From Saccharopolyspora elongata (GTDB taxonomy: Bacteria > Actinomycetota > Actinomycetes > Mycobacteriales > Pseudonocardiaceae): DNA of 43,637 bases. The position numbers and the translations under genes are program-made. Shown here piece by piece: positions 16,786 through 24,313 of the stretch (positions are counted from its first letter, which is position 1; every line of letters starts with the position of its first letter). The DNA is taken from contig NZ_SMKW01000078.1 of the NCBI RefSeq assembly GCF_004348985.1, positions 1 to 43,637 on the forward strand, in the 5' to 3' direction. The notes under the pieces were generated by a model that had not been told where the DNA came from, made no database searches, and saw only the letters and a list, made by a program, of their open reading frames with translations.

Positions 16786-17314
16786 TGGCGTCGCCGATGA
16801 GAACGCGAGCGACGGTCAGGGGAATCCCGAGGCGAGATGAGATCTCGGCAACCGAATGCGGTGACGCGCACATCGAACGGATCTCGTCCAGATCAGGGTT
16901 GATCAACGTGCCCGCCAGCCGCTGCGAGGTTGCCGACACCAGCGTTTCCACCCGGAACTCGTACTCGGGCTCGGCGCGTCCGCCGGTGCGGACGTACGGG
17001 CGCAGCATCGCCACGCTGGGCCCCGAATCCTCGGCCTCGACGAAAACGGTTGCTCCGGCCTGCTCCGCTGGGTCGCGTTCAGCGCGATCGGTAGCGGCGG
17101 CCTGGTCCGGTTCGCGAGCATCGGGTGCCGCCTCGATCGGCACGGCCGGTTGGTCGTGGATTTCCTGGTCGGGCTCGGACGCATCTCCGTCGCCGGCCTC
17201 CGGCGCGGCGGGCCGTGGCTGGAACTGGTGGTCCGCCCATTCTTGGTAGTTCCCCCAGCCACCGAAGGCGAGCGGGTGAAACGAGGGGCCGGTGTTCTTC
17301 GTGTGCGAGCTCAT
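16679..17314 (-). CDS. DUF742 family protein (conservon CvnC-like)
   Basis: 211 aa from ATG 17314, with GGAG upstream. The N-terminal half is low-complexity, rich in Pro/Ala/Glu/Asp. The C-terminal part (about 100-211) is the DUF742 winged-helix-like domain: RPYVRTGGRAEPEYEFRVET, LNPDLDEI-type segment, SVAEISSRLGIPLTVARVLI and the ending LETLQRVYEGLLKLA. DUF742 proteins normally sit in conservons with a sensor kinase, a roadblock protein and a small GTPase, forming a membrane G-protein-like module. None of those partners lies here, so this is an orphan. Its 3' end overlaps the convergent EIIC gene. Confidence 0.9.
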   Translation of the reverse strand: MSSHTKNTGPSFHPLAFGGWGNYQEWADHQFQPRPAAPEAGDGDASEPDQEIHDQPAVPIEAAPDAREPDQAAATDRAERDPAEQAGATVFVEAEDSGPSVAMLRPYVRTGGRAEPEYEFRVETLVSATSQRLAGTLINPDLDEIRSMCASPHSVAEISSRLGIPLTVARVLIGDAIKAGLVVVHGGASNRGAGPSLETLQRVYEGLLKLA

Positions 17315-17640
17315 GACAACTCCGGGATCATGAGGCTCGAATGTCGTCGAGCAGCGAGTGGGAACGCACCGGTCAGGTGGGTGTCGGAAGAGCGTTACCC
17401 GCCAGTGGCAGTGCGGCTGCGTCGATCACCACAACATCTGATGCCGTTGAGCACGGTACGTGCGAAATCTGTCGATCACAAGCCGATCGGCCACTGCCGT
17501 GGCAGAATCGTTCCCTAGCGAGCTTTCTCGTTCGGAAGCGATCAGACTCTCCGACATCAGTGAGCGGATGTCAGCAGTTCTTGCCCATCCGTACTCCGCC
17601 GCGGCGCTCGAACGGGCAAGAGACTATGAGCACTCGCGTT
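17315..17640. other. Intergenic region, no convincing gene
   Basis: 326 bases upstream of the DUF742 gene and downstream of the LuxR gene. Short plus-strand readings are antisense continuations without ribosome sites. No repeat or RNA was recognised. Confidence 0.6.
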
Positions 17641-18261
17641 TCAGATCACGCCTGCACGCATCGCGTAGGCGACGGCATGCGGCCGGTTGCGCAAATTGAG
17701 CCTGTTGGTCATCCCGTAGATGACGTTCTTCACGGTGCGCTCCGAGTAGGCCAGCTTCTCGGCGATATCAACGGTATCCAAGCCCTCGGCCAGCAACCGG
17801 ACGACATCAAGCTCGCGAGGCGTCAGCCCGGAAACGCTGATTCCTCGCGGCGCCAGAACGTCCCGCTTCAGACGAGCAAACTCGCGGAGCAGCTCTCCGA
17901 TCAATTCCGGCGGCAGCACTCCCCCTCCGGTCGCGGCGACCTGGATGACCTTTATCAAGTGCTCCGCGGTGGCGGCACTGCGCGGGACCACCGCCGCCGC
18001 ACCACATTCCACCGCCGCAAGCAGACCAGCCGGATCCAGCTGGTCGATCACCAGGACTGCACGACGCTCGAACTCAGCGCCCAAGGCGCGCAAGGCGGTC
18101 ACGCCATCAGTCAGCCGCTCGGCGGCCAGGACGACGACGTCCACCTCGACCAGGTTTCGATTCGGCACCACCAACACCTCGGCGCGAGAGTCGAGGTGGC
18201 TTGCAAGACCAGCATGCGTGATGGCATCTGAGGCAAGCACAGCCACGCGAACTCGTTCCAT
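17641..18261 (-). CDS. LuxR/NarL-type regulator with degenerate receiver domain
   Basis: 206 aa from ATG 18261, with GGGAG six bases upstream. Residues 1-120 are receiver-like in length and pattern (VAVLASDAITHAGLASHL; AALRALGAE). At the expected phosphoacceptor strand the sequence reads VDVVVLAAERL: the Asp is replaced by Ala, and the acidic pair is reduced to Ser-Asp. Residues about 143-206 form the LuxR helix-turn-helix: LTPRELDVVRLLAEGLDTVD then IAEKLAYSERTVKNVIYGM. No sensor kinase is nearby. It probably works without phosphorylation, for example by ligand or protein binding. Targets are unknown; the SsgA-like gene lies 182 bases upstream on the same strand. Confidence 0.9.
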   Translation of the reverse strand: MERVRVAVLASDAITHAGLASHLDSRAEVLVVPNRNLVEVDVVVLAAERLTDGVTALRALGAEFERRAVLVIDQLDPAGLLAAVECGAAAVVPRSAATAEHLIKVIQVAATGGGVLPPELIGELLREFARLKRDVLAPRGISVSGLTPRELDVVRLLAEGLDTVDIAEKLAYSERTVKNVIYGMTNRLNLRNRPHAVAYAMRAGVI

Positions 18262-18443
18262 CGCACACTCCCGTGGTTTCTATCTCTGCACCGAACAATC
18301 TGCCGGCGCCGACTCCACAACGTCTCTACGTCTTCTCTAGATCAGCTGGGCACAAGTAGATTCGCACACTCCGCAGTGCCGCCTCGAACCGCTCCGCGGC
18401 ATAAAGCATCGAAACTGGCACCACACGATTTGGTTTATGCCGA

Positions 18444-18875
18444 TCAGTGCATATCATTCTGCAGTAATCGGCTCAGTTCCTCATCGAAGCTCATCCAGTG
18501 GTTCTCGTCACCGGGGGCGACGACGTCGTAGGTCTCGTTCAGGAACTCCGCCAGTTCGGCAGCGGGCGCTTCGAAGGTGGCCTGCCCGGACGGCGAGCTC
18601 AACGCGATGACGACGAGCTCGTGGTCGTCGGGTTGGGGGATGATCTGCACGTCACCCTCGCCACTCGCAATGACCAGCCCGTCCGCCAGCAAGTCTCGGG
18701 CGATCAACCAGTCGACCTGACCACTCATCCCCGCGCGGAAGCTGATGTTCACCGCGTACGGCTCACGGCTGTCGTACCGCAGCTCCACCCCAACCGGCGT
18801 CCTCACGCCTGCCGGGGCCGTCAGGTCGAAAACCGCAGTAGAGCGGATCGTCTTGTGGTTCTGGCTGCTCATCAT
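18444..18875 (-). CDS. SsgA/SsgB-family sporulation and cell-division regulator
   Basis: 143 aa from ATG 18875 (GAGGAG seven bases upstream; the longer ORF start at 18917 lacks a site). SsgA-like proteins are small actinomycete proteins that help position FtsZ and remodel the wall during sporulation septation. Family features: VGVELRYDSREPYAVNISFR, WLIARDLLADGL, GEGDVQIIPQ, LSSPSGQATFEAPAAELAEF and the C-terminal SFDEELSRLLQND. The length is normal. It stands alone, with the LuxR-type gene downstream on the same strand. Membership of a specific subtype (SsgA-G) cannot be settled by eye. Confidence 0.93.
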   Translation of the reverse strand: MMSSQNHKTIRSTAVFDLTAPAGVRTPVGVELRYDSREPYAVNISFRAGMSGQVDWLIARDLLADGLVIASGEGDVQIIPQPDDHELVVIALSSPSGQATFEAPAAELAEFLNETYDVVAPGDENHWMSFDEELSRLLQNDMH

Positions 18876-19101
18876 GCCTGCGCTCCTCAATGTCGGATCC
18901 TGCACGACACACAGCATGGCCGTCCTGGATCTACAGCTTCTTCACGACGTCTTCAGCTCGTCGCAAGCCACCGACGACCGCCCGCCGCAAGCCGTGGAAC
19001 AGCTCAGCAGGCCAACCCGCCGACTGCTGCCGGCGGAGTCCGGGTGGCAGTAACTCCCGGACTCCGCCGGCCAAACCGCACGCTCGGCGTGCCGTTCCGA
19101 A

Positions 19102-19458
19102 TCAGGCGAAGGCGCACTTCACATTCGGCACGGCAGCGGTCCCTCCCGCATTGCAGACCAGCGTGCGACCAGCCTCGAGCGGGCCATAGGCGTTCACGAC
19201 CTTGCCGTTCACGGAGAACCGCACCGTCGTGAAGCCCTCGGCCTGCCTCTCGCGGGTGGAGTTCGGCTCCACGACGGAGGAGAAGCCGTCGCCATTGCCG
19301 TTCACCACGGTGTACTCCAGCGCGTAGCCGGCCGAGCTGATCCGCAGTTCCGGCACGTTCTCCGCTGGCGCCGCGGCAGCGATGCCGCCAGTGCCGGCAA
19401 GTGCTCCCGCAGCCAGCAGTCCAACGATCATTTCGCGCTTGCCAAAGGTGAAGCCCAT
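19102..19458 (-). CDS. Small secreted protein with Sec signal peptide
   Basis: 118 aa from ATG 19458, with AGAAGGG eight bases upstream; a GTG two codons earlier is too close to that site. The signal peptide is KREMIVGLLAAGALAGTGGI then AAAAPA, with probable cleavage near residue 31. The mature part is about 87 aa and has two Cys near the C-terminus (LVCNAGG and VKCAFA), which could form a disulfide. I recognise no family. Its promoter carries a 32-base perfect palindrome nearly identical in core to one before the neighbouring ABC operon, so it is probably controlled by the same GntR repressor and related to cell-envelope stress or export. Confidence 0.8.
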   Translation of the reverse strand: MGFTFGKREMIVGLLAAGALAGTGGIAAAAPAENVPELRISSAGYALEYTVVNGNGDGFSSVVEPNSTRERQAEGFTTVRFSVNGKVVNAYGPLEAGRTLVCNAGGTAAVPNVKCAFA

Positions 19459-19474
19459 GTTCACTACCCTTCTG

Positions 19475-19506
19475 AGTCATTCCACTAGTTATCTAGTGGA
19501 ATGACT
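19475..19506 (-). promoter_or_regulatory. Perfect 14-bp inverted repeat, likely GntR/YtrA operator
   Basis: Arms AGTCATTCCACTAG and CTAGTGGAATGACT flank the 4-base centre TTAT, 16 bases upstream of the secreted-protein ATG and just after the predicted -10. The core CACTAGTTATCTAGTG matches 14 of 16 bases at 22132-22147. Binding there would block initiation. It could also fold as an RNA hairpin. Confidence 0.75.
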
Positions 19507-19508
19507 GA

Positions 19509-19537
19509 AGACTAGCAGTGGTGCGGATCGCGGACAA
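19509..19537 (-). promoter_or_regulatory. Predicted promoter of secreted-protein gene
   Basis: On the minus strand TTGTCC (plus 19532-19537) and TAGTCT (plus 19509-19514) are separated by 17 bases, a good actinobacterial -35/-10 pair. Transcription would start within the palindrome at 19475-19506. Confidence 0.55.
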
Positions 19538-19725
19538 GGCCGGGTCTGGGAAAGCGGGGACGAAAGGGCACCGACTGGATGGATCACGTTGGATCACGCC
19601 AGCAGACGCCTCACCAGGAGCAGAACGAGCCGATCGCGTCAGCAGCACGGAAGAGGGCTCCCGCAGGGGCCGAGCCGACGCGGCAACACGCAACGAATCC
19701 CCCGCCGGAGGCCCGAAAACGACGA

Positions 19726-19766
19726 AGCCCCGCCGCCCCGGCTCGGCGACGGGGATCAGCGGGGCT
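19726..19766 (-). terminator. Terminator of the ABC/GntR operon
   Basis: Outer arms AGCCCCGC and GCGGGGCT enclose an inner CCCCG/CGGGG stem. The hairpin begins 12 bases after the ATPase stop at 19779 and is followed on the minus strand by TCGTCGTTTTC, a T-rich tail. The rest of 19538-19778 has no gene. Confidence 0.8.
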
Positions 19767-19778
19767 GGCGAGCGGTTC

Positions 19779-20633
19779 TCAGGCTCCCGCGCGCTCGCGG
19801 CCGGCGCGCAGGTAATCGGCCACGAGCGATTCCAGGTCCGGTTGCCGAGACTCCCAGCCCGCGGCGAGTACCCCGGGGGCGCGCACCAGCATCCGCTGCT
19901 GCCGCCCGGATTTCCTCGCGTGTACGACCGTCCCGATCTCCGGGGGCCCCGCATCGGCGGGCCCCACCAGGTCGCGGTGCTGCTCCAGGAGTTCGTCGAC
20001 GTCGCCGTCCAATTCCACCCCTCCCCCCTGCAGCAACAGGAGGTGGTCGCACACCTCCCGCAATTCGCCGAGCAGATGCGAGGAGATCACCACCGTCATC
20101 CCGCGGTCCGCGACGTCGGCCATCACCAACCTGATGGTCTCGTCCCGGGCAAGCGGGTCGAGGTCCGCAAGCGGTTCGTCCAGCAGCAGCAACCTCGGCA
20201 ACCGGCCCAGGCAGAGCGCCAGTGCTAGCCGGGAGCGCACGCCCGGGGACAGCGATTCCACCCGGGCGCCGACGTCCAAGCCATCGATCGCGGCCAGCAC
20301 CTCCTCGACTCGCTGCCGCGACCAGCGGCGGTCCATCTTCGCCACCGCGCGGACCATCTCCGCGACCGTGAAGTTGCCGTACAACGGGCGGCGCTGCGAC
20401 AAGTAGGCCGCGTCAGGGTGGATGCGGCCGCGGACCTCGTCGCCGAACACCCGCACGGCACCCGACGACGGCTCGACCAGGCCGGCCGCCAACGCCAAGA
20501 ACGTGCTCTTGCCCGCACCGTTGGCACCAACCAGCGCGACCACCTTGCCTTCGGGGAGCTCGACCGTACAGTCCTCGATCCCCCGGCGGTCGCCGTAGCG
20601 CTTGGACAAACCGATGGTGCTCAGCGCGCTCAT
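19779..20633 (-). CDS. ABC transporter ATPase (YtrB-like)
   Basis: 284 aa from ATG 20633, whose ATGA overlaps the stop of the GntR gene. Walker A is GANGAGKST (about residues 36-44), the signature region is SLSPGVRSRLALAL (a variant of LSGGQ: LSPGV), Walker B is LLLLDEPLADLDP, and the switch His is in VVISSHLL. The C-terminal about 70 residues are an extension after the nucleotide domain. With the permease encoded two genes upstream it should form an ABC-2-like exporter; in the YtrA/YtrB type such systems respond to cell-wall-active compounds. It is the last gene of the three-gene operon, before a strong terminator. Confidence 0.9.
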   Translation of the reverse strand: MSALSTIGLSKRYGDRRGIEDCTVELPEGKVVALVGANGAGKSTFLALAAGLVEPSSGAVRVFGDEVRGRIHPDAAYLSQRRPLYGNFTVAEMVRAVAKMDRRWSRQRVEEVLAAIDGLDVGARVESLSPGVRSRLALALCLGRLPRLLLLDEPLADLDPLARDETIRLVMADVADRGMTVVISSHLLGELREVCDHLLLLQGGGVELDGDVDELLEQHRDLVGPADAGPPEIGTVVHARKSGRQQRMLVRAPGVLAAGWESRQPDLESLVADYLRAGRERAGA

Positions 20634-21034
20634 GATGGGTGTTCCAGTCCTCCGATCGGGAAGTACTCGCCACGGACGGCAGCGAACAGCGCATCGACCT
20701 CTTCGACCGTGAGCCCGCCGCTCCTGGCACGGCTCATCCAGTCCGCCAGGTCGCGTCGCATCGGAGCTTCGACCGAGGTGCGGTCGCTCGCCAGCGATCG
20801 AGTTACGAAGGTACCGACCCCGCGCCGAGCCTCCACCAGGCCGTCCCGCTCCAGCTCTCGATACGCCTTCAACACGGTATTCGGATTGACCGCCGTGGCC
20901 TCCACCACCTCGCGCGCAGTGGGCAACCGGTCACCGGGCCCCAGCAGGCCCAACCGCATGGCCTGCGTGACCTGCTGGACGATCTGCATGTACGTGGAGA
21001 CCCCGGAGCGACGGTCGATCCGGAACTCGATCAT
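20630..21034 (-). CDS. GntR-family repressor, YtrA subfamily
   Basis: 134 aa from ATG 21034 (MIEFRIDRRSGV, the standard start of this subfamily; the ORF is open upstream but the extra residues are not homologous in type). The winged helix-turn-helix spans about residues 10-75: VQQVTQAMRLGLLGPGDRLP, TAREVVEATAVNPNTVLKAY, RELERDGLV. The short C-terminal helical tail, without a large ligand domain, is the mark of YtrA. These repressors control adjacent ABC exporters. It lies 55 bases after the permease gene. Two matching palindromes (19475-19506 and 22132-22147) are its probable operators. Confidence 0.92.
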   Translation of the reverse strand: MIEFRIDRRSGVSTYMQIVQQVTQAMRLGLLGPGDRLPTAREVVEATAVNPNTVLKAYRELERDGLVEARRGVGTFVTRSLASDRTSVEAPMRRDLADWMSRARSGGLTVEEVDALFAAVRGEYFPIGGLEHPS

Positions 21035-21089
21035 ATCGCCCAGCATAAGGGGCGGCCATCGCCGAAGGCGCGCGCTCCACGCAGCGTCA

Positions 21090-22067
21090 TCAATGCTGTC
21101 TGCGCAGCGCCCACGCGGTTCCTCCCAACAGCAGGACCGCAACCACGCCGAGGACGCCGGACTCGATCAGCTGCAGTATCGGGACGTACGAGGCCGGGAC
21201 CACCTCGGCATACTGGCCGACCACCCCGTGCTGCGCATAGCACTGAGCCGGGTCGAAGGTCGAGACTGGAACATCGCCCCGCGAACCGCACACGGCGGCG
21301 TTGAAGCCGCCTTCCGGTATGGTCCGCCCGTCGGCACCCAGGTAACCCACCTGGACCACTTCGTCCACACCGGACTCGGGAGCACTCATCGGGTCGGTCG
21401 AGGTCCGCAGCTGCGACGGCATCAGAGCCGGTCCTGCCAATCCGACGGCACCGCGCACCGCCACCAGCCCGGCCAGGGTGCTGATCATCGCCGGCAACGA
21501 CCGCCCCAGCACCGCCCCCAGCAGCGCGCCCACCGCGTAGCCGAAAAGCAGGTGGACGGCCGGCATCCACCCCGTGCTCTCGAAGTTCAGGAACGAGAAC
21601 GGGCTGTCCACCAGCGGCCCCATCAGCCCGGCATCCGCGACCCAGGAACTCACCAGCAACTGCAGGACCACCAGTACGACCAGCGAGGGCACCACCAGCA
21701 TCACCAGCTTGGCCGCCATCCAGCCGACCCGGCTCACCGATTGCGCGAACGCCAGCACGTGGGTGCCGTGCTCGATCTCGCGGGCGAACAGCGGCGCCCC
21801 GCTGAACACCCCCAGCAGCACCGGGAGGACCACGATCACGAGTTGGCCGACTCTGAGTAGATCGAACCACTCGTCGCGGAAATCACTCACCCCGGTCGCG
21901 CAGCCCGGGCCTTGGACCCCCACCGCGAGGCACCGCTCCAGCCCCTGCGCCTGAATCTGCTGCAACATGCTCGTATGCAGCACCAGGACCGCGACCACGC
22001 CGAGCAGCAATACCGCTGCCATCAGCAACAACTGCGCGCGGTGCTGCCGCCACGCCACCCAGGTCAT
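21090..22067 (-). CDS. ABC exporter permease of the YtrA-type operon
   Basis: 325 aa from ATG 22067, with GTGGAGG upstream. It starts MTWVAWRQHRAQLLLMAAVL, a typical opening of these actinobacterial permeases. About six membrane segments: residues 12-32, 75-95, 115-140, 170-190, 195-210 and 300-320. There is a large outside loop at about residues 35-70 containing two Cys, and a second at about 215-295 with two further Cys (AAVCGSRG, PAQCYAQH), suggesting disulfides outside the membrane. It is the first gene of the operon. The promoter 64 bases upstream carries the predicted GntR operator. The substrate is unknown; antibiotic or peptide export would fit the family. Confidence 0.88.
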   Translation of the reverse strand: MTWVAWRQHRAQLLLMAAVLLLGVVAVLVLHTSMLQQIQAQGLERCLAVGVQGPGCATGVSDFRDEWFDLLRVGQLVIVVLPVLLGVFSGAPLFAREIEHGTHVLAFAQSVSRVGWMAAKLVMLVVPSLVVLVVLQLLVSSWVADAGLMGPLVDSPFSFLNFESTGWMPAVHLLFGYAVGALLGAVLGRSLPAMISTLAGLVAVRGAVGLAGPALMPSQLRTSTDPMSAPESGVDEVVQVGYLGADGRTIPEGGFNAAVCGSRGDVPVSTFDPAQCYAQHGVVGQYAEVVPASYVPILQLIESGVLGVVAVLLLGGTAWALRRQH

Positions 22068-22131
22068 GCCGCTACCTCCACGTTGTCCCTGCGCATGTAT
22101 GCGAGCGCGATGACTTCCTAAAAAAGACTTT

Positions 22132-22147
22132 CACTAGTTATATAGTT
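22132..22147 (-). promoter_or_regulatory. Second copy of the GntR operator
   Basis: CACTAGTTATATAGTT matches 14 of 16 bases of the palindrome core at 19483-19498 and overlaps the predicted -10 of the ABC operon, 64 bases upstream of the permease ATG. Confidence 0.7.
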
Positions 22148-22166
22148 CTTTGCAGTAGAAGTCCAG
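22139..22166 (-). promoter_or_regulatory. Predicted promoter of ABC/GntR operon
   Basis: Minus-strand CTGGAC (plus 22161-22166) and TATATA (plus 22139-22144), spaced 16 bases. The -10 is embedded in the operator, as expected for repression. Confidence 0.45.
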
Positions 22167-22335
22167 CCCCGGAGAAGCAAGGCCCCTAAAACACCGCGCC
22201 GCCCGGCCGTCGATAAGGTCGACCGCTTGCGCGTGTCGAGGTCGACCATGACAGTGCCGTAGCGGTGCCCGCGGCGGACGGCGAAATCGTCCGCGCCCAG
22301 CACCGCGACCGGGCCGATCGGCGGTTCCGGCATAG
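22148..22335 (-). pseudogene. ISL3-family transposase remnant
   Basis: The minus strand encodes GPVAVLGADDFAVRRGHRYG then TVMVDLDTR, the characteristic DDE-domain start of ISL3-type transposases. The reading then needs a shift of frame to continue QAVDLIDGRAA, and homology fades. No start, no later catalytic residues and no terminal repeats were found. It is a short decayed fragment between the ABC operon promoter and the LarA-like gene. Confidence 0.7.
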
Positions 22336-22366
22336 CTATTGCTGCCCCTGAAGAAATCGGCGCGCC

Positions 22367-22411
22367 AACAGGTTTGGGCGAAACGCCGCCGACTCAGCGT
22401 CCAAACCTGTT
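22367..22411. repeat. 11-bp perfect inverted repeat with 23-base spacer
   Basis: AACAGGTTTGG (22367-22377) and CCAAACCTGTT (22401-22411). It lies in the 268-base stretch 22336-22603 that otherwise shows no gene beyond possible transposase debris. It could be an operator, a hairpin or part of the decayed element. Confidence 0.6.
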
Positions 22412-22603
22412 CAGCGGGCGGGGTTGGCCCTAGAGTGCGGTGGCGAAGATTTCCATGCGACCACAGCAATAGTGATTCGGCACAGAGGCACCGAGGCAAC
22501 CCGTCAGAACCCGTCCAGCATCCGGTCCTCTCCGCGACCGTGAGCGCTGCTCCGCGCCGTAGTGCTTGGCGCCGGTCTCCAGGTCCCGAACCACCGCGGT
22601 CCT

Positions 22604-23899
22604 TCAGCGGGCGGCAGGGAGGGGCTGGAGGGTTCCCGTGGCGTCGAAGTCCCAGTCGTGCGGCTCGCCGAGTGTGACCATGTCGGGGTGGTCGGCGACC
22701 TCCTGGGCGTAGGCCTCGGAGACCTCGATGCGGGGCATCGACAGGGTGTTTCGGATGCGCACCACCTTCGCCGGTCGTTCCGCGGGGCCGCGGGACATGT
22801 GCAGGGCGGCAACGATGGCGTCCCGGTCGTTGGCCAGGGCCATCGGGATCCGGGCGCTGTCGGGCAGGCCTGCGGTCAGCGAGTTGGTGTAGAACGAGCC
22901 GAACTCGATCTGGTCCACGCAGCGCTGGGTGGTCACGTCCGCCAAGCCCAGGCCACAGGCGTTGCCGTTGGTGTGCTCGGTCAGGCCCAGCACCACCAGC
23001 CGCTTGATCGGCACCGCATGGAACTTGTCGGTGTTGACCTGGGCGCGGCCGGTGATGTTGGGGTCCATCCCGGTACCGCTGATGTCCTTGCCGATCTCGT
23101 CGACGACCAGCACGTCGATGTCGGACATCAACAGCCTCGGCATCAGCTGCTTGGCTTCGACCAGCAGTTCCGCCTCGCGTTCCAGCAGTTTCGCGGTCGG
23201 GACCAACTCGATGCGGGCGACGTGCTCGTAGGCGTTCTCCACCACGGCCATCCCGAACTCGATCGGGACCACGCCGAGCATCGCCTCGGCCACCGCCGGG
23301 ATGAGCGTGTCGAACGCAGCCATGCCGTGGGCGTGCAGGGTTGTCGCGCCGCGGTGCTTGCCCAGGCCGATGGCGAGCATCTTCGCCAGACCGCTCTCGT
23401 GCGTGCCCCGGAAGTCGGTGTGCGGCTTGACCCGGCCGAGCACGATGACGCTGTCGGCCTGGGCGGCCTCGGCGTCGAAGTGCACCGGGGTGCCGTCGTC
23501 CAGCTCGGCGACCACGACCGTCTCCATGGACGAGACGATCGGGGCGCCGATGCTCTCCTCGGTGATCCCGTACTCGGCCAGCACCTGCCGCTGGCCTTCG
23601 GCGGTGCCGCCGCCGTGGCTGCCCATCGTGGGCACCACGAACGGCTTGGCGCCACAGCCGATCAGCGCGTCCACCAGGGTGGCGACGATGCGATCGATCC
23701 GCGTCACCCCGCGGCTACCCGCGGTGATGGCGATCCGCTTGCCGCTGACCGGCTGGTTGCGGTCGTGCTCGGCGACCTGGCAGCGGATCGCGGCTTCGAG
23801 GTCCTCGACCGCGTCGGCGGCGAACCGCTGCTCGATCGGGATCATCCTGGGGAGTTCGATGTCGGCTCCGGCCAACCGGACCTTCTCGACGTTGAACAT
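22604..23899 (-). CDS. LarA-like (DUF2088) lactate racemase-domain protein
   Basis: 431 aa from ATG 23899 (AAGG nine bases upstream; ATG 23908 abuts that site). The N-terminal part carries the LarA-like pattern: ITAGSRGVTRIDRIVATLVD, GAKPFVVPTMGSHGGGTAEG, ADSVIVLGRVKPHTDFRG, ESGLAKMLAIGLGKHRGA. Later motifs are VDEIGKDISGTGMDPNITG and LTEHTNGNACGLGLADV. True LarA is a lactate racemase with a nickel-pincer cofactor made by LarB/C/E. None of those genes is here, and many homologues act on other 2-hydroxy acids or are uncharacterised. Substrate and cofactor dependence are open. Cytoplasmic and monocistronic. Confidence 0.8.
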   Translation of the reverse strand: MFNVEKVRLAGADIELPRMIPIEQRFAADAVEDLEAAIRCQVAEHDRNQPVSGKRIAITAGSRGVTRIDRIVATLVDALIGCGAKPFVVPTMGSHGGGTAEGQRQVLAEYGITEESIGAPIVSSMETVVVAELDDGTPVHFDAEAAQADSVIVLGRVKPHTDFRGTHESGLAKMLAIGLGKHRGATTLHAHGMAAFDTLIPAVAEAMLGVVPIEFGMAVVENAYEHVARIELVPTAKLLEREAELLVEAKQLMPRLLMSDIDVLVVDEIGKDISGTGMDPNITGRAQVNTDKFHAVPIKRLVVLGLTEHTNGNACGLGLADVTTQRCVDQIEFGSFYTNSLTAGLPDSARIPMALANDRDAIVAALHMSRGPAERPAKVVRIRNTLSMPRIEVSEAYAQEVADHPDMVTLGEPHDWDFDATGTLQPLPAAR

Positions 23900-24313
23900 G
23901 CGTCCCATCCTTACTAATCAGTCACGGCCCGGATCGACTTCGACGATCTCGCCTGCCCGAATGGACACGTATCGGGTGTCCATAAGGGCACGGTCATAAC
24001 TGAACGGTATCGCCCTTGTCGGCAAAAAAGTCAGAATTCGCCACGGAATTTACGATCAACAACATTTGGGTCCGATTGGCGACAGAATCAATACCCCAGA
24101 CGCAACACCCAGAGTAGACCGATTTCCGCAGGCCGAAAACGGAGCATATGACCGGACGCGGAGGCCGAGGAGCACCTAAAAACAATTCTCTGGATACCGC
24201 CAGACCTTCCTGGCGGTTCCGTTGCTTGCACGCGAATCGGCGATCAATGGCACTCATTTTCTCGGAACAATACTTGCGCGAAGCGGCGTGAGCCGCAACG
24301 AAAGAAGAACACC
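23900..24313. other. Intergenic region before the biosynthetic cluster
   Basis: 414 bases of lower GC between the divergent LarA-like and KAS III-like genes. Only short ORFs without ribosome sites are present. It must contain the promoter of the terpenoid-type cluster and has a hairpin at 24196-24217. Confidence 0.6.
24196..24217 (+). promoter_or_regulatory. 8-bp hairpin in the leader of the biosynthetic cluster
   Basis: ACCGCCAG and CTGGCGGT flank a 6-base loop, followed by TCCGTTGCTT. It lies about 96 bases upstream of the KAS III-like ATG and could be a leader attenuator, an operator or a weak terminator. Confidence 0.4.
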
